A stretch of 64,000 bases of DNA from Pseudonocardia alaniniphila (GTDB lineage: Bacteria; Actinomycetota; Actinomycetes; Mycobacteriales; Pseudonocardiaceae): positions 145,030-209,029 of the forward strand of contig NZ_JAKXMK010000023.1 in NCBI RefSeq assembly GCF_022524485.1. Reading direction: 5' to 3'. The notes below the pieces were generated by a model. The model saw only the letters and a list, made by a program, of their open reading frames with translations. It searched no databases and was not told the origin of the DNA. Within the stretch, counting starts at the first letter, position 1, and each line of letters starts with the position of its first letter. Positions 8,626 to 17,530 of the stretch are shown here, piece by piece. A program made the position numbers and the translations under genes.

Positions 8626-9899
8626 CAACCTCGGCTACCTTCACCTCTCCGATACTCGACGCCGTCGGCCGCAGGCGGCCGTAGTCGTTGGGACGCCACC
8701 GCGAGCACCAGCAGCGTGACGAGCTGCGGTGCGTAGGCGGCGAACTCGCGTGGCACCGTGTCGATCGAGTAGTACACGACGTACACCACCGCGCCCACGA
8801 CGGCGGCGACCAGCGCCGCACGCCACCGGCGCCGCGCCACCCACAGCACGGCGAGGCCGACCGCCAGGATCGTCGCGCCGTAGAGGAGCCCGTGCACCGC
8901 CTCGCCACCGGCCCGCAACTGCACACCGTCGACGTAGCCGAAGAGCGCCGACCCTGCGAGCAGGCCACCGGGTCGCCAGTTGCCGAAGATCATCGCGGCG
9001 AGACCGATGTACCCGCGGCCGCCGGTCTGGCCCTCCAGGTAACCCAGCTGGCCGGGGTTCAGCGTCAGCGCCGCACCGCCCAGCCCGGCGAGCGCGCCGG
9101 ACGCGACCACCGCGACGTACTTGTAGGTGGCGACCTTGACCCCGAGCGACTCGGCGGCCACCGGGTTCTCCCCGCAGGAGCGCAGCCGCAGCCCGAAGCG
9201 GGTGCGCCACAGCACCAGGTAGCTGATCGGCACGAGCGCGAACCCGATGATGACGAGCGGCGTAAGGCCGCTGAGCAGGCCGCCGAGAAGCCCCGCCACG
9301 TCCGAGAGCAGCACCCGTTGCTGCGACTCGACGGACGCCAGACCGTCGGCCACCGGTTGTACGGAGAAGGTGTCGAACGCCTCGACCCGCGGGGACTGGC
9401 GCGGATTCTGCGAGATCGGCTCGAAGAGCAGCGTGGACAGGTACTTCGTGACGCCCATGCCGAGCAGCGTGATCGCGACGCCGGACACGATGTGGTTGAC
9501 GTTGAACGTCACCGTGGCGACGGCGTGCAGCAGCCCGCCGAGGGCGCCGAGGACGAGGCCGCCGAGCACCGCAGCCCACGGCCCCCACTGGTATCCGGCC
9601 CAGGCCGCGCCCCAGGTGCCGAGGATCATCATGCCCTCGAGACCGATGTTGATCACGCCCGCGCGTTCGGACCACAGCCCGCCGAGCCCGGCGAACAGGA
9701 TCGGGAGCAGCAGCAGCACGGCGGCCTGCGTGGTGCCGCGAGAGGTCAGCTGGTACTGCCCGGTCAGAGTGGCCGTGATCGAGAGGATCACCACGCCGGC
9801 GGCCACGACGATCAGCGCACGGGCCCACGACGGGACGCGGCGCCGCTGTGGTGCGGCCGGGGGCGGGGCCGCCACCGGCGCTGTGGTCAGGGCCGTCAT
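8625..9899 (-). CDS. Nucleoside ABC importer permease (NupQ/COG1079-like)
   Basis: Polytopic membrane protein of 424 residues with about ten hydrophobic segments. It belongs to the branched-chain amino acid/BPD-transporter-2 permease family: the conserved ERAGVINIGLEGMM stretch after the second hydrophobic segment is diagnostic of the nucleoside/BMP subgroup. Typical subunits are near 320 residues; the extra length is mostly a Pro-rich N-terminus and a loop of about 55 residues around DTFSVQPVADGLASVESQQ. The ATG start sits in an ATGA overlap with the first permease gene, and cdd overlaps its stop, so the whole set is translationally coupled. Confidence 0.9.
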   Translation of the reverse strand: MTALTTAPVAAPPPAAPQRRRVPSWARALIVVAAGVVILSITATLTGQYQLTSRGTTQAAVLLLLPILFAGLGGLWSERAGVINIGLEGMMILGTWGAAWAGYQWGPWAAVLGGLVLGALGGLLHAVATVTFNVNHIVSGVAITLLGMGVTKYLSTLLFEPISQNPRQSPRVEAFDTFSVQPVADGLASVESQQRVLLSDVAGLLGGLLSGLTPLVIIGFALVPISYLVLWRTRFGLRLRSCGENPVAAESLGVKVATYKYVAVVASGALAGLGGAALTLNPGQLGYLEGQTGGRGYIGLAAMIFGNWRPGGLLAGSALFGYVDGVQLRAGGEAVHGLLYGATILAVGLAVLWVARRRWRAALVAAVVGAVVYVVYYSIDTVPREFAAYAPQLVTLLVLAVASQRLRPPAADGVEYRRGEGSRG

Positions 9900-10993
9900 G
9901 ACGCCACCGTCTCGGTCCGAGCTTCCACGGCCGGGGCGCTGCGCAGCTGCGCGGCCACCCTGCGCTGCTCGGCGGCGAGCTCGTAGCGCCGCACGATCTC
10001 GTACGCGATGACCACGGACAGCACCACCGACCCCTGCATGATCAGCACGATCTCCCGCGGCACGCCGACGTTGTCGAGTGCGAGGGCCGACTTGTCCAGG
10101 AACGCCCAGAGCAGCGCCCCGAGCGCGATGCCGAGCGGGTGGTTGCGGCCGAGCAGGGCGACCGCGATGCCGGTGAACCCGTAGCCCTGCGGCGAGGTGA
10201 GCGTGTAGGCGAAGTCGCGCCCGAGCAGCTCGGGGAGCCCGGCCAGGCCCGCGACCGCACCGGAGAGCACCAGCGCGATGATCACCATGCGCCGGGCGTC
10301 GACCCCGCCCGCCGTGGCGGCCGTCGGCGACTCCCCCGATGCCTTGAGCTCGAACCCGAACCGCGTGCGGTTGAGCAGGAACCAGTAGCCGAGCCCGAGC
10401 AGCGCGGCCACGGCGACCATCCCGAAGAGGGTGCCGCTCGTGCCGAACGAGACCCCGGGGAACTGACCGCTCGGCTCGATCGGGGCGGTGGAGATGTTGT
10501 TGCCCTGGAGCACGCCGAACGAGTCGGGCCGGATGAGGTAGGCGATCAGGCCGGTCGCGATGAAGTTCAGCATGATCGTCGAGATCACCTCGCTGACACC
10601 GCGGTAGGCCTTGAGCAGCGCGGCGATACCCGCCCACGCCGCGCCCACCACGGCTGCGACCACGATGATCACGAGCGTGTGCAGCACCGGCGGCAGCACG
10701 AGCGAGCCGCCGACGATCGCGGCCACGCAGGCCGCCAGCCGGTACTGGCCCTCGATGCCGATGTTGAACAGCTTCATCTGGAAGCCGATCGCCACGGCCA
10801 GTGCCGCGATGTAGTAGATGGCCCCGCTGTTGATGATGTCGACGGCCGTGGTGCCCTCACCGACCTGCGTGATCATGACCGTCAGAGCGGTGATCGGCGA
10901 GTCGCCGCTGATCAGTAGCGCGACGGCGCACAGCAGCGCCGCGAAGACGATCGCCAGCGCGGGTGGCAGCAGCACGGTGCGGACGCGGTTCAT
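9896..10993 (-). CDS. Nucleoside ABC importer permease (NupP/COG4603-like)
   Basis: 365 residues with about nine membrane segments. KLFNIGIEGQYRLAACVAAI and EVISTIMLNFIATGLIAYLI are the family hallmarks of the first permease of BMP-type nucleoside importers. The ATG lies in an ATGA overlap with the ATPase gene. A periplasmic-type loop follows TGLIAYLI (RPDSFGVLQGNNISTAP). It should pair with the second permease to form the channel for the substrate delivered by the lipoprotein at the head of the operon. Confidence 0.92.
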   Translation of the reverse strand: MNRVRTVLLPPALAIVFAALLCAVALLISGDSPITALTVMITQVGEGTTAVDIINSGAIYYIAALAVAIGFQMKLFNIGIEGQYRLAACVAAIVGGSLVLPPVLHTLVIIVVAAVVGAAWAGIAALLKAYRGVSEVISTIMLNFIATGLIAYLIRPDSFGVLQGNNISTAPIEPSGQFPGVSFGTSGTLFGMVAVAALLGLGYWFLLNRTRFGFELKASGESPTAATAGGVDARRMVIIALVLSGAVAGLAGLPELLGRDFAYTLTSPQGYGFTGIAVALLGRNHPLGIALGALLWAFLDKSALALDNVGVPREIVLIMQGSVVLSVVIAYEIVRRYELAAEQRRVAAQLRSAPAVEARTETVAS

Positions 10994-12546
10994 GCAGGCA
11001 CCGCCTCGGAGTCGTCGGCACCGGTCATCGCCGCGCCGAGCTCCTCGGGTGTGACGGTCGCGGGGTCGGCGTCGGCGACCAACGTGCCGCGCAGCATCAC
11101 CTTGATCGTGTCGGAGAGCCCGATCAGCTCGTCGAGGTCGGCGCTGATCAGCAGCACCGCGAGCCCGCGAGCCCGCGCGCGGCGTAGCTCCTCCCAGATG
11201 CCCGCCTGCGCCCCGACGTCGACGCCGCGGGTCGGGTGCGACGCGATCAGCAGCACCGGGTCGCCCGAGAGCTCCCGTCCGACAACGAGCTTCTGCTGGT
11301 TGCCGCCGGACAGCGCGGCGGCCGGCACGTCGACGCCCGGCGTGCGGACGTCGAACTCCGCGACGATCCGCTCGGTGTCGCGCCGGGCGGCCGCCCGGTC
11401 GAGCAGGCCGAGGAACCCGCCTCGGGACACCGGCGGCCGGCTCTGGTGGCCGAGCATGCGGTTCGCCCACAGCGACTGGGTGGCGAGGAGCCCGTGGCGC
11501 GTGCGGTCCTCGGGCACGTAGCCGATTCCCGCCTCTCGCCGCGCGAGGGTGCTGGCATGGCTGAGGTCCCGGCCGCCCAGCACCACCCTGCCCGCGCTCG
11601 CCCGGCGCATCCCCATGATCGTCTCGACGAGCTCGGTCTGGCCGTTGCCCTCGACGCCCGCGATCCCGAGCACCTCACCGGCGTGCACCACGAGGTCGAT
11701 CCCCGCGAGCACCGGCCGCGCGCCGCTCTCGCCCGCCAGTTCCAGCCCTTCGACGCGCAGCACCTCGCGATCGGTGACCGTGGAGTCGCGGGTCTCCGGG
11801 CTGGGTAGCTCGCTCCCGACCATCATCTCGGCGAGCTGACGGCTGGTCACCGAGGCCGGGTCGGCCGTGCCGACGGACGTGCCGCGGCGGATGACCGTGA
11901 TCGAGTCCGCGATGGCGCGCACCTCGTCGAGCTTGTGGGAGATGAACAGGAACGTGAACCCGTCGGCGCGCATGGTGCGCAGGGTGTCGAACAGTTCGTC
12001 GACCTCCTGGGGCACGAGCACGGCGGTCGGCTCGTCGAGGATCACGGTGCGCGCACCGCGGTAGAGCACCTTGATGATCTCGACGCGCTGGCGGTCGGCC
12101 ACTCCGAGGCGCTCGACGAGGACACGCGGGTCGACCTCGAGGCCCACCGTGGCGGCGAGCTCGGCGATCCGTCGGCGGGCTGCGCCGCCGATACCGAGTA
12201 GCCCCTCGGCCCCGAGCAGGATGTTCTCCGCCACCGTGAAGTTGTCGGCCAGCATGAAGTGCTGGTGCACCATGCCGATCCCGGCCTTGATCGCGTCGGA
12301 CGGGGATCGGAACCGCACGGTCCGACCGTCGACCGAGATCGTGCCCTCGTCGGGCTGCTGCATCCCGTAGAGGATCTTCATCAACGTGGACTTGCCTGCG
12401 CCGTTCTCACCGCAGAGGGCATGGACCTCGCCGCGGCGGACCTGCAGATGGATGTCGTCGTTGGCGACCACGCCGGGGAAACGCTTCGTGATACCGGTGA
12501 GCTCGACGGCGTATTCGGCCGCACTCGTGGCCATGCTCGTGGCCAT
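10990..12546 (-). CDS. Nucleoside ABC importer ATP-binding protein (NupO/COG3845-like)
   Basis: 518 residues made of two ABC ATPase domains, the standard form for this importer class. The N-terminal domain has Walker A GENGAGKST, the Q-loop GMVHQHF and Walker B RTVILDEPTAVL. The C-terminal domain has a degenerate Walker A (GVEGNGQTE), a signature SGGNQQKLV and LLIASHPTRGVD in place of a normal Walker B, as is usual for these two-domain proteins. The first of two in-frame ATG codons is chosen because GAAAGG sits 8 bases upstream; the second would remove four residues. It is separated from the lipoprotein gene by an 81-base gap holding a strong stem-loop. Confidence 0.93.
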   Translation of the reverse strand: MATSMATSAAEYAVELTGITKRFPGVVANDDIHLQVRRGEVHALCGENGAGKSTLMKILYGMQQPDEGTISVDGRTVRFRSPSDAIKAGIGMVHQHFMLADNFTVAENILLGAEGLLGIGGAARRRIAELAATVGLEVDPRVLVERLGVADRQRVEIIKVLYRGARTVILDEPTAVLVPQEVDELFDTLRTMRADGFTFLFISHKLDEVRAIADSITVIRRGTSVGTADPASVTSRQLAEMMVGSELPSPETRDSTVTDREVLRVEGLELAGESGARPVLAGIDLVVHAGEVLGIAGVEGNGQTELVETIMGMRRASAGRVVLGGRDLSHASTLARREAGIGYVPEDRTRHGLLATQSLWANRMLGHQSRPPVSRGGFLGLLDRAAARRDTERIVAEFDVRTPGVDVPAAALSGGNQQKLVVGRELSGDPVLLIASHPTRGVDVGAQAGIWEELRRARARGLAVLLISADLDELIGLSDTIKVMLRGTLVADADPATVTPEELGAAMTGADDSEAVPA

Positions 12547-12575
12547 GGCTGGAGCCTTTCGAAGGGGGACGTGGT

Positions 12576-12613
12576 TCGGGGGCCGGGGCCGCCTAGGCGA
12601 CTCCGGCCCCCGA
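12576..12613 (-). terminator. Intercistronic stem-loop between binding-protein and transporter genes
   Basis: An 11-bp perfect stem (TCGGGGGCCGG and its complement) encloses a loop that itself contains the palindrome CGCCTAGGCG. It lies between the lipoprotein stop and the ATPase start. In ABC import operons such a hairpin commonly protects or partly terminates the upstream message so that the binding protein outnumbers the membrane complex; that role here is inference. Confidence 0.65.
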
Positions 12614-12627
12614 CAGGTGCCCCGGGG

Positions 12628-13782
12628 TCAGGACGACGTGGGCGTGGTCTCGACCGAGATCACGCCGCTGATGATCGCGGCCTTGTACGCGTCGAGCTGG
12701 GTCGTGATGTCGTCGACCTTGCCGCCCGAGGTGGCGTACCCGACTCCGTCCACCTTCAGGTCGAAGGTGTCGGGCAGGGTGCTGAGGTTCCCGGCCGCCG
12801 CGGCGTTGATGTAGTCGAAGACCGCCACGTCCACGCGCTTCAGCATCGACGTGATGATCACGTCCTTCACGTCGGAGAGGCCCGGGATGTTGTGCTGGTC
12901 CGAGTCGACGCCGATGGCGGACTTGCCCGCGGCCTTCACGGCCTGGAACACGCCCTGCCCCGACGCTCCCGCGGCGTGGTAGATCACGTCGGCGCCGCCG
13001 TCGAGCTGACCGGTGGCCACCACCTGCCCCTTGGCGGGGTCGCTGAAGCCGGTGAAGTCACCGGCCGGGGTGAGGTAGTCGACGTCGACCTGGATGTCGG
13101 GCGCCACGGCCTTCGCACCCTGCACGTATCCGGCCTGGAACTTCTGGATCAGCGGCTGCTCGACCCCGCCGACGAACCCGATCTTGCACGTCTGCGTCTT
13201 GAGCGCTGCGGCGACACCCACCAGGAAGGAGCCCTGCTCCTCGGCGAACACCAGCGGCGTGACGTTCGGCAGCTCGACCGAGCTGTCGTCGACGATCGCG
13301 AACTGGGTGTTCGGGCTCTCGGCCGCGACGGTCTTCAGCGCGGTGGCGTACTTGAAGCCGACCGCGATGACCGGGTTGTAGCCCTCGCTCGCGAGCTGGC
13401 GCAGCCGGGTGGCCGCTGCGTCCTCGCTCTCGTTCGGGCCTGCGGTGAGCTCCTTGGTGTTGGCCTTGGCGAGACCGAGCTCGCTGATGGCCCGGTCGAG
13501 GCCTGCGCCCGCGGCGTCGTTGAAGGACGCGTCGCCGCGGCCGCCGATGTCGAAGGCCAGACCGACCTTGAGGCCGCTCGCGTCGGCGTTCGGCAGCGCA
13601 GGCGCCGGGCTCGCGGAGCCGCCGCCAGGGGCGGACGGCGCGGAGTTCCGCGCGCACGCACCCGCATTCGTCCCACCGCCGCCGGCGGGCTGGCTGGTCC
13701 CGGTGTCGCGGGCACAGCCCACCACCACCAGCGCGCTGGTCAGCACGGCAGCTGCCAGCACGAATCCACGTCTGATCCGCAC
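12628..13782 (-). CDS. BmpA/Med-family nucleoside-binding lipoprotein
   Basis: Substrate-binding lipoprotein of 384 residues. The signal peptide ends in the lipobox VVVGC (lipidated Cys23), followed by about 45 residues of Ala/Gly/Pro/Ser linker before the binding domain. Family features are VGLAFDIGGRGDASFNDAA, the NPVIAVGFKYATALKTVAAE region, and GAKAVAPDIQVDVDYL with the KGQVVATGQLDGGADVIYHAAG stretch. The GTG start has AGGAGG about 10 bases upstream. It heads the operon whose other members are ATPase, two permeases, cdd and deoA, so deoxy- or ribonucleosides are the likely ligand. The promoter must lie in the roughly 430 bases upstream. Confidence 0.92.
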   Translation of the reverse strand: MRIRRGFVLAAAVLTSALVVVGCARDTGTSQPAGGGGTNAGACARNSAPSAPGGGSASPAPALPNADASGLKVGLAFDIGGRGDASFNDAAGAGLDRAISELGLAKANTKELTAGPNESEDAAATRLRQLASEGYNPVIAVGFKYATALKTVAAESPNTQFAIVDDSSVELPNVTPLVFAEEQGSFLVGVAAALKTQTCKIGFVGGVEQPLIQKFQAGYVQGAKAVAPDIQVDVDYLTPAGDFTGFSDPAKGQVVATGQLDGGADVIYHAAGASGQGVFQAVKAAGKSAIGVDSDQHNIPGLSDVKDVIITSMLKRVDVAVFDYINAAAAGNLSTLPDTFDLKVDGVGYATSGGKVDDITTQLDAYKAAIISGVISVETTPTSS

Positions 13783-14215
13783 TGAAGAAGGCCTCCTGTT
13801 CCGGCATGACCGATCTCGGACGGCACGCCGGAGGGGAACGTAGCCGAGCGATTGATCAGTTCACAGAAAGGAATCAGTGGCGTGACCTAATCGTCGGCTC
13901 CGTTCAGTGAGCGCGAGGTCACGTGCAGCAACCAGCTTGCAAGGCGGCGCCTTCCCACCTCGCAAGCACCCGATTGGCGTTGATCATGATAGGGGCTCGC
14001 GCGCTTCCCGGGTAGCAAGAAACCGTCCCCGGCGAGTCGCCCGATCCCGGGGCGCGGGCCGTCGGCTCCCCCGGCCCCGTGTTCGCCCGGTTGGCGCAGC
14101 TCAGGTCACGTTCACCCCGGTTCATGGCGGCGACAACGGGTGGTTCGGCCCGCCGGCCGAGGAAGCCACTCCTCGGGTGACCCACCGCGGCGTGGAGCGA
14201 TCGTAGAGTCACGGC
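13783..14215. other. Divergent intergenic region between the nucleoside importer and D,D-carboxypeptidase genes
   Basis: 433 bases with no convincing gene; the reading frames that cross it lack coding character. It must carry the promoters of both flanking genes. A nested hairpin-forming stretch around 13933-13966 pairs GCTTGC with GCAAGC around an inner AAGGC/GCCTT stem. I could not assign a specific operator or a reliable -35/-10 pair. Confidence 0.5.
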
Positions 14216-15355
14216 GTGCAACTTCTGGGCATCATCGCGGTGGTGGCTGCCCTTGTCGCGCCCGTGACGCCGGCCCCGGGATGCGCGGGCCAGCAAGCTC
14301 CGCCTCCCCCGTTCGCCCGCGAAGAGCTCGTTGCCGCCGTCGAGCCCTTGCCGTGGCCTGCCGAACCGGTGGGCGGCCCGCAGCTCGGAACCTGCGGTGA
14401 GGCCGGGACGACGGGCGCGCCACAGGTGGGCGCCCCCTCGTGGGTGCTCGCGGACATGGACTCCGGTGCCGTGCTGGCCGCCCGGGCGCCGCATGCGCGC
14501 CACCGGCCCGCGTCGACCCTCAAGGTGCTCACGGCGATCGTCGCGGTGCGCAACCTCGACCCGGACGCCGTGGTCGACGGCACGGCAGAGGACCAGCAGA
14601 TCGAGGGCAGCAAGGCGGGCATCGGACCCGGCGGTCGCTACACCGTTCGCCAGCTTCTGGCCGGTCTTCTGCTCAACTCCGGCAACGACACCGCACAGGC
14701 CCTCGCCCGCGCTCAGGGTGGCGACGCCCTGACACGGGCACGCATGGCCGCCGTCGCCGGTGAGCTCGGTGCGTTGGACACGTTGCCGGCCTCGGTGTCC
14801 GGCCTGGACGGCCCGGGGATGTCGACGTCGGCCTACGACCTCGCGCTGCTCTTCCGCGTCGCGATGCGCGAGCCGTTGTTCGCCGGCACGATCGCCACCC
14901 GCAGCGTGGCCTTCCCGGGATACGGCGACAGGCCCGGGTTCGTGGTGAGCAACACGAGCCATCTGCTCGGGCAGTACCCAGGGGCGCTCGGGGACAAGAC
15001 CGGGTTCACGGACGCGGCCCGGCACACCATCGTCGGAGCCGCGGAACGCAACGGGCGACGGCTGGTGGTCGCCCTCGTGCGCGGCGAGCAGCATCCCGTG
15101 CCGTTGTGGAAGCAGGCCGCGGCGCTGCTGGACTGGGGTTTCGCGCAGCCGGCGGATGCGGAGCCGGTCGGGACGCTCGTCGACCGGGCGCCGGTGGAGT
15201 CTCCTCCGGTGATGAACACACCCGCCGTCGTCCCGGACGTGACGGCGCGAGAGCCGAGCCACGCGACGGTGGTGCCGGTGCTGCCGATCGGGCTCGCCGT
15301 CGCGGCCGGCGCGACCGCCGTTCTGCTGACCCTGCGCCGCCGGTCCCGCCGCTGA
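14216..15355 (+). CDS. D-alanyl-D-alanine carboxypeptidase (peptidase S11, low-molecular-weight PBP)
   Basis: Cell-wall enzyme of 379 residues that trims the terminal D-Ala of peptidoglycan stem peptides outside the membrane. The active-site triad is complete: SxxK at S100-T-L-K103, SGN at 155-157 and KTG at 261-263. An N-terminal signal (LLGIIAVVAALVAPVTPAPG) and a C-terminal membrane anchor (VLPIGLAVAAGATAVLLTLRRR) would hold it on the outer face. A Pro-rich linker of about 60 residues precedes the catalytic domain. GTG start. It is convergent with the YihY gene, with 17 bases between stops. Confidence 0.92.
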   Translation: MQLLGIIAVVAALVAPVTPAPGCAGQQAPPPPFAREELVAAVEPLPWPAEPVGGPQLGTCGEAGTTGAPQVGAPSWVLADMDSGAVLAARAPHARHRPASTLKVLTAIVAVRNLDPDAVVDGTAEDQQIEGSKAGIGPGGRYTVRQLLAGLLLNSGNDTAQALARAQGGDALTRARMAAVAGELGALDTLPASVSGLDGPGMSTSAYDLALLFRVAMREPLFAGTIATRSVAFPGYGDRPGFVVSNTSHLLGQYPGALGDKTGFTDAARHTIVGAAERNGRRLVVALVRGEQHPVPLWKQAAALLDWGFAQPADAEPVGTLVDRAPVESPPVMNTPAVVPDVTAREPSHATVVPVLPIGLAVAAGATAVLLTLRRRSRR

Positions 15356-15372
15356 GCTCGGCGGCTCTCGGA

Positions 15373-16455
15373 TCAGCCGTCGCGGCGGCGGCCCGGGAGG
15401 AAGCGGCTGCCGACCAGGCCGGTGACGAGACCCGCGCCGAGCAGGCCGAGAGCCGTGCCGCCGGTCGGGCCGGATCGCACCGTGACCGCCGGCCTGATCA
15501 CGGCGGGCGGGGGCACCGGGGTGGGCTCCTCCTGCTCGTTCTCCCGGGAGGTCGCCGCCCACGCCGTGACGAGGAGGATGAACCGCGAGACGAAGTAGGC
15601 GAACACGAGCAGACCGAGGAGCGGGCCGAAGATCGCCCCGCTCGGCGAACTGGTGACCGCGCCGAGGTAGTAGGTCATCACCTGCTTGAGCACCTCGAAA
15701 CCGATCGCGCCCAGCACGGCTGCCTTGGCCGCGCTCCGCAGCGTCGCGTGCTGGCGGGGCAGGCGGGCGATCACCCAGAGGAAGATGAGCCAGTTCGCCA
15801 GCAGCCCGAGCGCCACTCCGATCACGGTGAACATGACCGGCGCCCAGCCCTCGTCGGCGAGCCCCACGAGCCGGAGCACGGTGGCGACGAACCCGGACGC
15901 CAGGCCGGTGATCGCGAAGGACGCCACCAGAGCCAGGCCGAGGCCGAGGAGCGTGAGCAGGTCGAAGAGCAGGCGCTTGAGCAGCGGCGGGGCGGTCGGG
16001 ACCTGCCCCCACTGCGCCGACAGCGCATCGCGCAGGTTGGACATCCAGCCGATGCCGGAGTAGAGCGCGGCGAGCAGGCCGATGATGCCCACGGCGTTGC
16101 GGGACGCGATCGCGCCGTTGATGATCGGCATGATCACGCTCTCCAGCCCCGCCGGCACATTCTTCGCGATTCCGGCCTGCAGCTCCGCCAGCAGTTCCGG
16201 CCGGAGGAACAGCACGTACCCGGCGGCGGCGAACGCCACCATCACGAGTGGCACCAGCGACAGGACACTGAAGTACGTGATGGCCGCGGCGTAGTGGTCG
16301 CCGTTGCGCGCGCTGTAGCGCGCCCCGGCGCGCATGAGATGATCGAGCCACTCGTAGCGCTCCCGGAGCCGCTCCACCATCGAGGGGCCGCCCTTCGCCC
16401 CAGCGTCCTTCTCACCTGCGTTCGTCCGGGCTGCTGGGGCGGCCACACTCGTCAC
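15373..16455 (-). CDS. YihY/BrkB-family membrane protein
   Basis: 360 residues with about six membrane segments. The family core is visible as GDHYAAAITYFSVLSLVPLVMVAF and GIGWMSNLRDALSAQWG, then GAIFGPLLGLLVFAYFVSRFILLVTAW near the end. The function of the family is not established. The start is uncertain: the GTG chosen lies one base after the trpS stop, suggesting coupling, whereas an internal ATG 75 bases downstream (MVERLRERYEWLDHL) has a better ribosome site (GAAGGG). The C-terminus is a short basic cytoplasmic tail. It is probably co-transcribed with trpS. Confidence 0.85.
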   Translation of the reverse strand: MTSVAAPAARTNAGEKDAGAKGGPSMVERLRERYEWLDHLMRAGARYSARNGDHYAAAITYFSVLSLVPLVMVAFAAAGYVLFLRPELLAELQAGIAKNVPAGLESVIMPIINGAIASRNAVGIIGLLAALYSGIGWMSNLRDALSAQWGQVPTAPPLLKRLLFDLLTLLGLGLALVASFAITGLASGFVATVLRLVGLADEGWAPVMFTVIGVALGLLANWLIFLWVIARLPRQHATLRSAAKAAVLGAIGFEVLKQVMTYYLGAVTSSPSGAIFGPLLGLLVFAYFVSRFILLVTAWAATSRENEQEEPTPVPPPAVIRPAVTVRSGPTGGTALGLLGAGLVTGLVGSRFLPGRRRDG

Positions 16456-16456
16456 C

Positions 16457-17479
16457 TCATCCGGTCGGTGGCAAGAACCCGATCTTCTCGTGGACGGCGG
16501 CCAGTGTCGCGCCGGCGACCTCCCGCGCCCGGGAGGCGCCAGCAGCAAGCACCCGGTCGAGCTCGGCCGGATCGTCCAAGTACGTCCGTACCCGTTCTCG
16601 CAGCGGCTCAACGAATTCGGCGACGACGTCGGCGAGGTCCTTCTTCAGGTCGCCGTAGCCCTTGCCCGCGTACGCCTCCTCCAGTTCGGAGATCTTCCGG
16701 TCGGAGAGGGCGGAGTAGATCGTCAGGAGGTTCGAGACACCGGGCTTGGTCTCCGGGTCGTACCGGATCTCCCGCTCGGTGTCGGTGACGGCGGAGCGGA
16801 TCTTCTTCGCGCTCACCTTCGGGTCGTCGAGCAGCTCCACGATCCCGGACGGGCTCGACGCCGACTTGCTCATCTTCGCCGTCGGGTCCTGCAGGTCCTG
16901 GATCTTGGCGATCCCCGGCGGGATGTAGGGCTCGGGCACGGTCAGTGCCTTGCCGTACCGGGAGTTGAACCGCTGCGCGAGGCCGCGGGTGAGCTCGACG
17001 TGCTGGCGCTGGTCCTCGCCCACCGGCACCCGGTCGGGCTGGTAGAGCAGGATGTCGGAGGCCATCAGCATCGGATAGGTGAACAGGCCGACCGTGGCGC
17101 GGTCGCTGCCATGGCGCGCGGTCTTGTCCTTGAACTGCGTCATCCGACTCGCTTCACCGAACCCGGTGAGGCACTCCAGCACCCACGCCAGCTGTGGGTG
17201 CTCGGGCACGTGGGACTGCACGAAGACCGTGCAGCGGTCGGGATCGAGGCCCAGGGCGAGCAGCTGCGCGACGGCGTTGCGCGTGCGGGCGGCGAGCGTC
17301 TTCGGGTCGTGCTCGACGGTGATCGCGTGCAGGTCGGGGACGAAGTAGAACGCGTCGTGGTCGTCCTGCATGGCGACCCACTGCCGCACCGCACCGAGGT
17401 AGTTACCGAGGTGGAACGACTCCGCGGTCGGCTGGATGCCGGAGAGCACCCGCGGACGGCGGTCGGTGGCGGCGGTCAT
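16457..17479 (-). CDS. trpS: Tryptophan-tRNA ligase
   Basis: Class I aminoacyl-tRNA synthetase charging tRNA-Trp; 340 residues, the normal bacterial size. The HIGH-like signature reads FHLGNYLGAV near residues 22-31, and the KMSKS loop is intact (DPTAKMSKSASSPSG). GIQPTAESFHLGN is typical of TrpS. The ATG start gives the canonical N-terminus; an upstream in-frame start would add nine residues of no family character. No tryptophan-regulated leader is evident in the short upstream gap. Confidence 0.95.
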   Translation of the reverse strand: MTAATDRRPRVLSGIQPTAESFHLGNYLGAVRQWVAMQDDHDAFYFVPDLHAITVEHDPKTLAARTRNAVAQLLALGLDPDRCTVFVQSHVPEHPQLAWVLECLTGFGEASRMTQFKDKTARHGSDRATVGLFTYPMLMASDILLYQPDRVPVGEDQRQHVELTRGLAQRFNSRYGKALTVPEPYIPPGIAKIQDLQDPTAKMSKSASSPSGIVELLDDPKVSAKKIRSAVTDTEREIRYDPETKPGVSNLLTIYSALSDRKISELEEAYAGKGYGDLKKDLADVVAEFVEPLRERVRTYLDDPAELDRVLAAGASRAREVAGATLAAVHEKIGFLPPTG

Positions 17480-17530
17480 GCCTCGATTCTCGCAACCGAC
17501 GTCCACCCGGTATCAGGCCGGTGCCCCGCA

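Noticed and set aside
13783..13900. A CRP-like site (TGTGAACTGATCA) before the nucleoside-binding lipoprotein gene
   Set aside because: Only the left half fits TGTGA-N6-TCACA; the right half fails, so there is no real support.
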